Shown here: piece after piece, positions 7,426 to 13,831 of the stretch | Layout: every line of letters starts with the position of its first letter | Position numbering within the stretch: position 1 is the stretch's first letter | Source: Io17-Chloro-G2 sp034428715 | GTDB lineage: Bacteria; Chloroflexota; Dehalococcoidia; Lucifugimonadales; UBA3495 | Direction of reading: 5' to 3' | DNA length: 16,055 nucleotides | Assembly: GCA_034428715.1 (NCBI GenBank) | Contig: DAOUHE010000336.1 | Location: 1-16,055, forward strand | Notes under the pieces: generated by a model | What the model was told of the DNA's origin: nothing | Databases searched by the model: none | What the model saw: the letters and a program-made list of their open reading frames with translations, nothing else | Program-made: the position numbers and the translations under genes

Positions 7426-8382
7426 TCATCCGCCCGTTGACCGGACCGCATTTGATTGGACGGCATCTGGAGGCGTCCAGCTTCCCGAGGGGCTGGACGC
7501 CTCGTTTCCCGGAACTGTCCCATCTCTTGTCCCGGCTCCCGTTGGTGTCGAGCCCCGGCTGCGTCCCAGGTAGGCCCTAATCACCTGCGGGTCCTGCTGC
7601 ACCACGTCCATGGTGCCTTCGCTCAGGACCTTTCCTTGGTGCAGGACGGTTACGGTTTGGGCGAACTGCCTCACAAAGTCCATGTCGTGTTCGACCACCA
7701 AAACCGAGCGGTCACGGGCGATCTCTTGTAACAACCGGCCCGTGCGGTCGCGTTCCCTCCGGGTCATTCCGGCCACCGGCTCGTCCAACAGCAGCAATTT
7801 TGGCTCCTGAACCAATAACATTCCGATCTCTAACCACTGCCGTTCGCCGTGAGACAGGACCCCCGCGTTATCATTCGGCCGCTCGGCAAGACCGGTCAAC
7901 TCCAACGTGTCATCTATTCGCTGAGCAAGAGCCCGGGTGATGGGCCGAAACAGCGCAAAGACCCGGTTTCGGAAGCGGCCGGCTGCCTCCAGGTTTTGGT
8001 GTACCGTTAGACTATTGAACACCGACGGTGTCTGAAACTTGCGCCCGATGCCCAGCTTCACCAGAGCGTGCTCCGAAAGGCGGGAAAGGTCTATTCCGCC
8101 GTCGAAGGTCGCTGTGCCCCGGCTGGGCTTGGATTTGCCGGTAATCACATCCAAAAGTGTGGTTTTCCCAGCGCCGTTGGGGCCGATGAGGAAGCGCATC
8201 TCGCCGTAGCCAATGGAGAAATCAAGGTTATCCAGCACCGTGAAGCCGTCGAAGCTGATGCTCAGGTTCTCGACCAACAAGATATTGCGCGATTCGCCAG
8301 AAAGACCGTCGCCGGGTAGACTGTCGCCCGGTAAGGTCTTGCCGGGAATAACGGCCCCGTGGCCTTTCCCATTCTGGGTCAT
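7426..8382 (-). CDS. urtD: Urea ABC transporter ATP-binding protein UrtD with N- and C-terminal extensions
   Basis: UrtD is the LivG-like ATPase partner of UrtE. Walker A GPNGAGKT is at residues 67-74, the signature LSHGE at 176-180 (the SHGERQWLEIGMLL form is typical of UrtD), Walker B LLLLDEP at 196-202 and a switch histidine in VEHDMDFV at 230-237. The protein is 318 residues, longer than the roughly 250 of most homologues. The core ends at AYLGR (270-274), and a 44-residue Gly/Ser/Pro/Thr-rich tail follows, encoded partly by a perfect palindrome at 7470-7503. The N-terminus carries about 30 extra residues including a PGxxL pentapeptide repeat. The ATG at 8382 overlaps the urtC stop as ATGA (8379-8382). 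The frame is open further left, but that would run antiparallel in logic to no known domain and overlap urtC by 280 bp, so it is rejected. Confidence 0.95.
   Translation of the reverse strand: MTQNGKGHGAVIPGKTLPGDSLPGDGLSGESRNILLVENLSISFDGFTVLDNLDFSIGYGEMRFLIGPNGAGKTTLLDVITGKSKPSRGTATFDGGIDLSRLSEHALVKLGIGRKFQTPSVFNSLTVHQNLEAAGRFRNRVFALFRPITRALAQRIDDTLELTGLAERPNDNAGVLSHGERQWLEIGMLLVQEPKLLLLDEPVAGMTRRERDRTGRLLQEIARDRSVLVVEHDMDFVRQFAQTVTVLHQGKVLSEGTMDVVQQDPQVIRAYLGRSRGSTPTGAGTRDGTVPGNEASSPSGSWTPPDAVQSNAVRSTGG
7470..7503. repeat. Perfect 12-bp-arm palindrome inside the urtD tail
   Basis: Arms GAGGCGTCCAGC (7470-7481) and GCTGGACGCCTC (7492-7503) are exact inverse complements around a 10-base loop (7482-7491). 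In the transcript this makes a strong GC-rich hairpin about 45 bases before the urtD stop. There is no T-run, so it is not a standard intrinsic terminator. It could be a REP-like element that landed in the 3' end of urtD and was read through in frame, or an mRNA-stabilising or processing hairpin between urtD and urtE. Confidence 0.75.
8302..8346 (-). repeat. Degenerate 15-bp repeat encoding PG(K/D)xL pentapeptides in UrtD
   Basis: Residues 13-27 of UrtD read as three consecutive pentapeptides, PGKTL, PGDSL and PGDGL, followed by a degenerate SGES. At the DNA level the units share a C-C-(C/G)-G-G-C core every 15 bases. Such a proline/glycine linker precedes the ATPase fold, is not part of the UrtD family core, and is probably flexible. 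It could vary in copy number between strains. Confidence 0.65.
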
Positions 8383-9515
8383 TGCCTGGTTCCTCCCAAA
8401 ATGCCGGCAGCGATGTTGCCGGAGGCAGAGATCCGGCCACGAGCCACGCTCACCCATTGGGGCCAGCGCCAGCCCTCTCTTCGCAATAAACCAATTATAC
8501 CCCGCGGGAAAATGAGCACTGCGCCGATGAATAGCGCGCCCAGAAAATAGGTCCAGATGTCGGGAAAAGATTCGCTGAGCAGGCTCTTGGCGTAGTTTAC
8601 GATGACCGCGCCTATGATGGCGCCGATCAATGTGCCCCGCCCGCCCACGGCCACCCAAACCGCTACTTCAATGGACGGCACGATCCCCATCATGGTAGGA
8701 GAAACGATGCCAACCTGGGGAGCGAACAACGCCCCGCCGATGCCCGCCAGACCTGCCGACACGGCGTATACCGCGGTCTTGAGCAACGCCGGGTCGTACC
8801 CCGAGAAACGCACCCGGTTCTCATCGTCTCGTATGGCCACCAACAGCCGCCCGAAGGGCGATGACGTTATTCCCAGGCAGAGCAGGTAAGCGCCCACCAG
8901 AAACGCGATGGTGATGAAGTAAAGCGCGTGTTGGGTATCCGGACTATATAGAGAATGACCGAACACCGAGGTCAGGTTGGTCAAGCCATTTGTGCCTCCG
9001 GTGTAGGGTTGCTGGCCAATGAACAAAATGCTGACCATCAGCGCCAGCGCCTGGGTGATCAGGGCAAAATAAACCCCCGTGATACGGCTGCGAAAGACCA
9101 GATAACCCAGACCGCCGGCCAACGCCGACGGCACTATCACCACCATGGGAAGAGCAAACCAAGCGTGTTGGAACGGCGCCCAGAAGAGTGGCAGCTCCTT
9201 CAGCCCACTCCAAAACATAAAATCTGGGAGCTGACCGTCGGACGCCTCCAGCTTGAGGTACATGGCGAAGGCGTAACCACCCAATCCGAAGAATACGGCG
9301 TGGCCCAGGCTGAGCATCCCGGCAAAGCCCCATATCAGGTCAAGGGACAGAGCCAAGATGGCAAAGGCCAGGATCTTACCCAGCAGGTTGACCCGGAAGT
9401 CAGATAGGACCAGCGGCGCCGCCAAAAGCACCACTGCCAGAATGATCACGGGAGCGAATTTGCCCATCTGGTCCGGTACGCCGCCGGGCATGCGTCCCAC
9501 CACTCGGCTTAGCAT
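8379..9515 (-). CDS. urtC: Urea ABC transporter permease UrtC
   Basis: UrtC is the LivM-like integral membrane subunit that, with UrtB, forms the urea channel in the cytoplasmic membrane. The 378-residue protein has about nine or ten hydrophobic spans and the family signature LSLDLIWGFAGMLSLGHAVFFGLGGYAFAMYL spread over residues 56-87, which in UrtC replaces the LivM equivalent, plus the FALITQALALM segment and a cytoplasmic loop containing FGRLLVAIRDDENR that should contact the ATPases. The start at 9515 has no clear ribosome site; ATGs at 9491 and 9467 are alternatives that would shorten a weakly conserved N-terminus. It lies 70 bp after urtB and overlaps urtD by 4 bp (ATGA), a sign of coupled translation. 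Confidence 0.95.
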   Translation of the reverse strand: MLSRVVGRMPGGVPDQMGKFAPVIILAVVLLAAPLVLSDFRVNLLGKILAFAILALSLDLIWGFAGMLSLGHAVFFGLGGYAFAMYLKLEASDGQLPDFMFWSGLKELPLFWAPFQHAWFALPMVVIVPSALAGGLGYLVFRSRITGVYFALITQALALMVSILFIGQQPYTGGTNGLTNLTSVFGHSLYSPDTQHALYFITIAFLVGAYLLCLGITSSPFGRLLVAIRDDENRVRFSGYDPALLKTAVYAVSAGLAGIGGALFAPQVGIVSPTMMGIVPSIEVAVWVAVGGRGTLIGAIIGAVIVNYAKSLLSESFPDIWTYFLGALFIGAVLIFPRGIIGLLRREGWRWPQWVSVARGRISASGNIAAGILGGTRQ

Positions 9516-9585
9516 ATTGACTGGTTGGCAGTCAGCGTCGTTTTGGGCATTTTAATCAGGCCCCGTGTCGGGATGCCCATGCGGA

Positions 9586-10491
9586 TCACCTGCCCCTCAA
9601 TTGCATCAATCCCCTCGGTTTCCATTGCAGGAACAGGATCACCATACCGAACACCAACACCTTGCCGATCACGGCGGTGGTGGAAAACTCAAAAAGGCTA
9701 TTCAACATACCAATGATGAAGGCCGCCAGGATGGTTCCGGGCACCTGTCCCAAACCGCCCAAGATCACGACTATGAAGGCGTCAACTATGTGAAAAGTGC
9801 CCATGGAAGGCCCGATGGGACCCAATAATGCCAGGGCGCATCCTGCCACACCAGCCAGGCCGGAACCCATGGCAAATGTGAGGCTATCGACCCGGTTGGT
9901 GGCCACTCCCAGGCTGGAAGCCATCTCCCGGTTCTGCATCACCGCCCGAGTCCGGCGGCCCCAGTTTGACCGAAACATGTACCAATACAGTCCGCCCAGA
10001 CATAGGAGCACCAAACCAATGATGAAGATTCGCTTGACCGGAAGCACCAGCGTAGTCGTTATGTCGATGGTGGTAATGAGCCATGGCGGTGACACCACCT
10101 GCACATTGGGCGCGCCGAATATGGTACGCGCCAATTGTTGAAGAACCAGGCCCACCCCCCAAGTTGCCAACAAGGTGTCCAGGGAACGCCCGTAAAGGTG
10201 CCTTATCAGCAACCGTTCAATGACGAATCCCACCGTGCCGGCCACCAAAAAAGCCAGGGGTATGGAAATGAGATAGGTGTACCCGGCGGCGGGACCACCA
10301 GTTAAAGAGATCGCGGCCTGTTGCAGGGAGTAGGTCGTATAGGCCCCGATCATGATGAACTCGCCATGGGCCAGGTTGATTATGTTCATCAATCCGAAGG
10401 ACAGGGTCAGACCAAGGGCCACCAATAAGAAGATCGAGCCCATACTGATACCGTTGAATATTTGAACAGCCCACGCCGCAGGGTCGGTCAT
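9586..10491 (-). CDS. urtB: Urea ABC transporter permease UrtB
   Basis: UrtB is the LivH-like membrane subunit pairing with UrtC. From the chosen ATG it has 301 residues with about eight hydrophobic spans, starting at the conserved FNGISMGSIFLLVALGLTLSFG region and continuing into the MNIINLAHGEF motif, the cytoplasmic coupling loop around NREMASSLG, and the C-terminal VVILGGLGQVPGTILAAFIIG segment. An in-frame ATG at 10593 would add 34 residues (335 total) that are polar and unlike the family; neither start has a good ribosome site, so the shorter form is preferred on conservation alone. The long periplasmic-type N-terminal domain found in many proteobacterial UrtB proteins is absent. About 400 bp of spacer separates it from urtA. 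Confidence 0.92.
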   Translation of the reverse strand: MTDPAAWAVQIFNGISMGSIFLLVALGLTLSFGLMNIINLAHGEFIMIGAYTTYSLQQAAISLTGGPAAGYTYLISIPLAFLVAGTVGFVIERLLIRHLYGRSLDTLLATWGVGLVLQQLARTIFGAPNVQVVSPPWLITTIDITTTLVLPVKRIFIIGLVLLCLGGLYWYMFRSNWGRRTRAVMQNREMASSLGVATNRVDSLTFAMGSGLAGVAGCALALLGPIGPSMGTFHIVDAFIVVILGGLGQVPGTILAAFIIGMLNSLFEFSTTAVIGKVLVFGMVILFLQWKPRGLMQLRGR

Positions 10492-10895
10492 TGTTTGAGC
10501 ACCATACCACTGTTCCCCGTTGAGTCGATATTCCTGGGACTGTCTATCTGCCGCGGCCGCTGGTGGAAGGATAAGGGCAAAATACTTGGGCATCTAAAAT
10601 TCCAAGCACGCGATCCCGGGCTGGGTTATCCCCGGGCTGGGTTATCCCCGGGCTGGGTTATCGACTCAACTTACTTACTATAAAATTAGCTTTGTCCGAT
10701 ATCAGGCCCGTGCCGGTGCGCCGTAATGAGCCTGGACCCGGACCCAGACTTTTGCACCGCCTACCAAGGCGATGAGACGGCCGTGCCCTCCCCATCTTAA
10801 CTGGAAGTGCACGACAATCGTCAAGCTGGCCCAAGGAGTGGATATGAATCCCAATCCGCCGATTTTGGCTAGTCTTGGTTTAATGCGGGAAGATA
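10492..10895. other. Long spacer between urtA and urtB
   Basis: This 404-bp gap (302 bp if urtB starts at 10593) is the longest inside the operon. It holds the 3 x 16-bp tandem repeat at 10615-10662. On the minus strand there is a TATAGT hexamer close to 10680 that could be a -10 element, but I see no matching -35. No intrinsic terminator with a T-run and no convincing coding frame was found. Spacers after solute-binding-protein genes often hold attenuating or stabilising structures that let the binding protein be made in excess; that role here is inference. Confidence 0.5.
10615..10662. repeat. Perfect tandem repeat, three copies of a 16-bp unit
   Basis: The unit CCCGGGCTGGGTTATC occurs three times without any mismatch at 10615-10630, 10631-10646 and 10647-10662. 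Each unit begins with the self-complementary CCCGGG, so copies can also pair with each other. The array lies 22 bp upstream of the more distal possible urtB start. It is too short, and has no spacers, to be a CRISPR. It may be a slippage-prone repeat or a set of iterated protein-binding sites. Confidence 0.95.
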
Positions 10896-12182
10896 TTACC
10901 GATGGAACTGGCTGGCCCACTCATAGGTTTCCAGATATGGATCTGGTTCCACTGGCCCGCCGGAGTTCCAAATCTCATCAACCAAACCGTCGGCCCGGAC
11001 CTTGCCCACCCGAACGGTCTTCGAGACGTGTTGGTTTTCGCCGTTTACCGTCACCAACCCCCCCGGAGCGTCGAACTCGATACCGCCGGCGGCCGCTTTG
11101 ACCGCCGCCACGCCGGTGCTCCCAGCTTTTTCTACCGCGGCAGCCCAAAGATACACCCCGAAGTATCCGGCTTCAATGGGGTCGTCGGTCACCCGGCTAT
11201 CGCCATATTTGGCTTTGTAAGCGGCCACGAATTTATCATTCGCGGCGGTGTCCGTCGTCTGGAAGTAGTTCCAGGCCACCAAATGCCCTTCTATGTTCTC
11301 GGCGCCGATGCCCCGAATCTCTTCTTCAGCCACGCTGACCGAGATCGTGAGAATGTCATCGACGGTGATACCGGCATCCCTCATCTGTTTGAAGAAGGCC
11401 ACGTTGGAGTCGCCGTTCAAGGTGTTAAACACCACGTCGGGACCGGCGGCCTGTATCTTGTTGATCACCGTTGAGTATTCCACGTGCCCCAAAGGCGTGT
11501 ACTCTTCGCCGACGGCCGTTAGACCGGCATCGGTAAGCTGGGCATTGATGATCAGGTTGGAGGTGCGCGGGAATACGTAGTCAGATCCGAGTAGGAAGAA
11601 CTTGGTCTTTCCCTGTTCCAAAAGATATTCTACCGCAGGGACGATCTGCTGGTTGGTGGTGGCGCCGGTGTAAAAGATGTTGGGAGATGTCTCCAAGCCC
11701 TCGTACTGCACCGGATAGAACAGCAAACTATCGAGCCCTTCGAACACCGGTAGCATCGCCTTCCGGCTGGCGCTGGTCCAACCGCCGAAAACGACCGCGA
11801 CCTCGTCTGACTGGATCAGCTTCTGGGATTTTTCAGCGAAGGTGGGCCAATCGGAAGCGCCGTCTTCCACGATGGGCTCCAGTTGCATGCCCATCACGCC
11901 GCCGCCGGCGTTGATCTCATCTATGGCCAGCAAGGTCGCGTCGCGTACCGCTGTTTCGCTGATTGCCATGGTGCCCGACAACGAGTGAAGCACGCCCACC
12001 TTGATGGCGCCTCCCGATGCACCTACGGATGTATCGGCCACGTTGCCCGTTGATGGGACCGCGGTGGCCGGGACCGGGGTGGGTTCCGCGCCCCCGCATG
12101 CCGTGATAATTAAGAATATTGCCATGGTCAGTCCGGCCAGGGCGAATCGGGGAAATCTGAGTCGGCCAATGAAATTAAACAC
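10896..12182 (-). CDS. urtA: Urea ABC transporter substrate-binding lipoprotein UrtA
   Basis: UrtA captures urea outside the membrane and hands it to UrtB/UrtC. I place the start at the GTG at 12182, because AGGAGG (12189-12194) sits 6 bases before it and the product then opens with a proper signal sequence: basic residues (GRLRFPR), a hydrophobic core, and a lipobox ITAC with Cys at residue 29. The ATG-like longer frame to 12257 lacks these. The protein is 428 residues. After the cysteine comes a short Pro/Thr/Ala-rich linker and then the type I periplasmic-binding fold: IKVGVLHSLSGTMAISE near residue 60, DWPTFAEKSQKLI, FGGWTSASRKA and PVQYEGLE, all characteristic of UrtA rather than of LivJ. 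Lipid anchoring and the linker style fit a Chloroflexota-like envelope. It lies 116 bp after ureA. Confidence 0.96.
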   Translation of the reverse strand: MFNFIGRLRFPRFALAGLTMAIFLIITACGGAEPTPVPATAVPSTGNVADTSVGASGGAIKVGVLHSLSGTMAISETAVRDATLLAIDEINAGGGVMGMQLEPIVEDGASDWPTFAEKSQKLIQSDEVAVVFGGWTSASRKAMLPVFEGLDSLLFYPVQYEGLETSPNIFYTGATTNQQIVPAVEYLLEQGKTKFFLLGSDYVFPRTSNLIINAQLTDAGLTAVGEEYTPLGHVEYSTVINKIQAAGPDVVFNTLNGDSNVAFFKQMRDAGITVDDILTISVSVAEEEIRGIGAENIEGHLVAWNYFQTTDTAANDKFVAAYKAKYGDSRVTDDPIEAGYFGVYLWAAAVEKAGSTGVAAVKAAAGGIEFDAPGGLVTVNGENQHVSKTVRVGKVRADGLVDEIWNSGGPVEPDPYLETYEWASQFHR

Positions 12183-12188
12183 CTGTAT

Positions 12189-12194
12189 CCTCCT
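12189..12194 (-). promoter_or_regulatory. Ribosome binding site that fixes the urtA start
   Basis: The minus strand reads AGGAGG here, 6 bases before the GTG at 12180-12182. This perfect Shine-Dalgarno site selects the GTG over the upstream frame opening at 12257, and agrees with the position of the signal peptide. Confidence 0.85.
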
Positions 12195-12298
12195 ACTGTA
12201 CGTACCGAGATATTTTCTGGGGTGAAGACCTGGAAATTTTCGGGGATAGCTCCTCAAGTTATCGGGTGTGACCGTGGGTTTTTGTTCTGGGTCGTGAT

Positions 12299-12601
12299 CT
12301 ATCGGATTGGGTCGTGAACGGTCACCAGCTTGGTGCCGTCGGGAAAGGTGCCTTCGACCTGCACTTCAGATAACATCTCCGGAACGCCCTCCATGACATC
12401 GTCCCGGGTGAGAATAGTGGCTCCGAAGGCCATCAGGTCGGACACCGTCCGGCCATCCCTGATCCCTTCAAGGATCTCCGAAGTTATCAAGGCCAGGGCC
12501 TCTGGGTGGTTCAATTTAAGCCCCCGCCCTCTCCTGCGCCGCGCCAATTCAGCAGCGGTGAAAATCAGAAGCTTTTCCTGGTCTCTAGGCGCTAGAAACA
12601 C
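12299..12601 (-). CDS. ureA: Urease subunit gamma UreA
   Basis: UreA is the small structural subunit of urease. The 100-residue protein is full length and typical, with APRDQEKLLI at the start, LARRRRGRGLKLNHPEALALI in the middle, the ILEGIRDGRTVSDLM helix and the C-terminal FPDGTKLVTVHDPI. The start is a GTG, judged from the family's first residues. It has no well-placed ribosome site of its own, and a 17-codon leader frame with a strong site overlaps it. The gene is the first of the operon and is separated from ureB by urtABCDE and glnA, which is unusual since ureA, ureB and ureC are normally contiguous or fused. It is intact, so the urease should be complete. Confidence 0.96.
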   Translation of the reverse strand: MFLAPRDQEKLLIFTAAELARRRRGRGLKLNHPEALALITSEILEGIRDGRTVSDLMAFGATILTRDDVMEGVPEMLSEVQVEGTFPDGTKLVTVHDPIR

Positions 12602-12645
12602 CTTCCGTCCAGTGGCCGGGCGATGGGCAATTTGGTTTTAGTCAT
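12592..12645 (-). CDS. Possible 17-residue leader peptide overlapping ureA
   Basis: On the minus strand an ATG at 12643-12645 is preceded by GGAGGGAG (12649-12656), the best ribosome site of this region. It opens a frame of 17 codons, beginning MTKTKLPIARP and ending DGRCF, that stops with TAG at 12592-12594, seven bases past the first base of the ureA GTG in another frame. Ribosomes ending here could restart at ureA, giving coupled translation. It is not an N-terminal part of UreA, which is already complete. A base error that displaced the true ureA start is the main alternative. Confidence 0.45.
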   Translation of the reverse strand: MTKTKLPIARPLDGRCF

Positions 12646-12881
12646 AAACTCCCTCCGAAACCGGACGCCATGGAATACTAAGGGCTTTGGCCGGCCTGAG
12701 TCCGGCAGGTACCCGCGCCGCAACTCCGGTTTATAGTGCCTGGTCCAAACGCGTTCGTTGTTGTTGTTGGCGGCCTCGGCGCAAGTAGATATTAGCGGCG
12801 AGACCTTGCGGCATCATTTCGATTAGGTTAAATGTAGGTTACAGATTTGTTTCCGCGGTGTTACACGATGAGGGTTTCTCC

Positions 12882-12941
12882 GGGGTTTCATAGCCCCTGG
12901 ACCGCCTTGGCATGAAGGGGGTGATCGGCTGCCAGCGGTCC
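12882..12941. other. Paired stem-loops upstream of ureA, possible structured leader
   Basis: A long stem forms between GGACCGC (12899-12905) plus TGGCA (12908-12912) and TGCCA (12930-12934) plus GCGGTCC (12935-12941): 12 base pairs with a 2-base bulge and a 17-base loop. Directly beside it is a shorter stem, GGGG (12882-12885) with CCCC (12894-12897). If the ureA transcript starts upstream of 12941 both would be in its leader. There is no T-run on either strand. I could not match it to a riboswitch class I know. Confidence 0.45.
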
Positions 12942-12954
12942 ATCGGTATTGATA

Positions 12955-12987
12955 AAATAAAATGCTAGGCAGTCACTGATTTTATTT
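12955..12987. promoter_or_regulatory. AT-rich inverted repeat, possible operator
   Basis: AAATAAAAT (12955-12963) and ATTTTATTT (12979-12987) are exact inverse complements with a 15-base centre in an otherwise GC-rich region. The spacing of arm centres, 24 bp, is a little over two helical turns, which would suit a dimeric regulator. It lies between divergent genes. On the minus strand a weak -35/-10 pair (GTGACT, 16 bases, TATCAA) overlaps it. A weak bidirectional terminator is the alternative. Confidence 0.35.
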
Positions 12988-13204
12988 CACCAGGCCGTCC
13001 CTCATGCTCCAAGGCCCACGTGGTCCAGAGACCTTTAGCCGGGATAGGGGCGGTGTCTGCCTGCCCAGCCAGATGTAAGCGTGAACTTCCAGGTTGCCGG
13101 CTCGGCTCCGAAGCGCCAATGACACCTTGAGCGGTGGCTTGGGTCAACCCGATAAAATTACATTTAACGAACATTCGGATAGAGTTCGTGGGATAGAGGC
13201 CAGG

Positions 13205-13801
13205 ATGAACGCATTGGCCAGAGATACCCGTGGTCTACCGGCCGGGCAGATAGCCATCATCAACAAATGCTTTCACCCCACCGGAACTTTCATTAAGTTC
13301 CGGAAGACGGAGGTTGGGCAGTCTATACCCAGCCGTTTTGAGGAGCAGGTTCGCCGGTTTCCCGAACGGCTGGCGATAAAAACAGAGGACGGGGAGCAGA
13401 CCTACACCGAGCTGAACGCGGCCGCCAACCGGGTGGCAACGGCCATTCTGGCCCGCCGGGGACGAGGTGAAGAGCCGGTCGCTTTGCTGTTCGAACAGTG
13501 CGGTCAAGCAATCACCGCGAGCCTTGGTGCGTTAAAGGCGGGAAAAACCTACGTGCCGCTGGACCCGTCCTTGCCTCGCACTCGTACTGCTTTCATCGTG
13601 AAGGATTCCGAGGCCGTACTGATCGTCACTAACGGCCAGAACCTTGCCCTTGCCAGGGAGTTGGCCGTTGGTGACGGTCACCACCCCCAGGTGCTAAACA
13701 TTGACGAACCGGGCGACGGCATCGCGGCCGATGACCCAAGCGTACCTATCTCGCCGGACAGCGTGGCGTGGATCATTTACACCTCAGGCTCGACCGGGTA
13801 G
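13205..13801 (+). CDS. N-terminal part of an adenylation-thiolation protein, ended by an in-frame amber codon
   Basis: This encodes the first 198 residues of an NRPS-type adenylation domain, which activates a carboxylic acid as its adenylate. Core motifs visible are TYTEL (66-70), LKAGKTYVPLDP (110-121), and YTSGSTG (192-198), the ATP-phosphate loop. A TAG at 13799-13801 then stops translation exactly inside that loop, where the family has a variable residue (often Gln, CAG) before PKG. The following frame resumes PKGVTQTHRN and continues the same protein to 15223. The start at 13205 follows GAGG with a 5-base gap; the frame is open from 13094, but those extra residues are unlike the family. 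As it stands this fragment lacks most catalytic residues and would be inactive unless the stop is read through. Confidence 0.75.
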   Translation: MNALARDTRGLPAGQIAIINKCFHPTGTFIKFRKTEVGQSIPSRFEEQVRRFPERLAIKTEDGEQTYTELNAAANRVATAILARRGRGEEPVALLFEQCGQAITASLGALKAGKTYVPLDPSLPRTRTAFIVKDSEAVLIVTNGQNLALARELAVGDGHHPQVLNIDEPGDGIAADDPSVPISPDSVAWIIYTSGSTG

Positions 13802-13831
13802 CCTAAGGGCGTTACCCAGACCCATCGTAAC

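Larger units (their letters stand above)
12646..13204. other. Divergent control region between ureA and the A-T protein gene
   Basis: This 559-bp stretch has no convincing gene and separates divergent transcription units, so it should hold the urease operon promoter. Visible elements are the paired stems at 12882-12941, the AT-rich dyad at 12955-12987, a TATAAA hexamer on the minus strand at 12730-12735 that could be a -10 for a short ureA leader but lacks a -35, a GTT trinucleotide run near 12757-12769, and on the plus strand a TAAAAT hexamer at 13153-13158. An inverted repeat ACGAAC (13167-13172) / GTTCGT (13184-13189) lies just before the plus-strand start at 13205. None is strong enough alone to name a promoter. 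Confidence 0.5.

Noticed and set aside
8383..8658. Upstream extension of the urtD frame to 410 residues
   Set aside because: It overlaps the conserved urtC C-terminal region, gives Arg/His-rich nonsense, and the ATGA overlap start at 8382 is the natural one.
10615..10662. CRISPR array
   Set aside because: The copies are directly abutting with no spacers, and no cas genes are present.
10702..10920. 72-codon minus-strand frame in the urtA-urtB spacer
   Set aside because: It begins within the urtA 3' end in another frame, has no ribosome site and no recognisable domain.
12860..12960. Guanidine-I (ykkC) or nickel/cobalt riboswitch before ureA
   Set aside because: I looked for the conserved sequence blocks of these classes as I remember them, on both strands, and did not find them; only the generic stems are supported.
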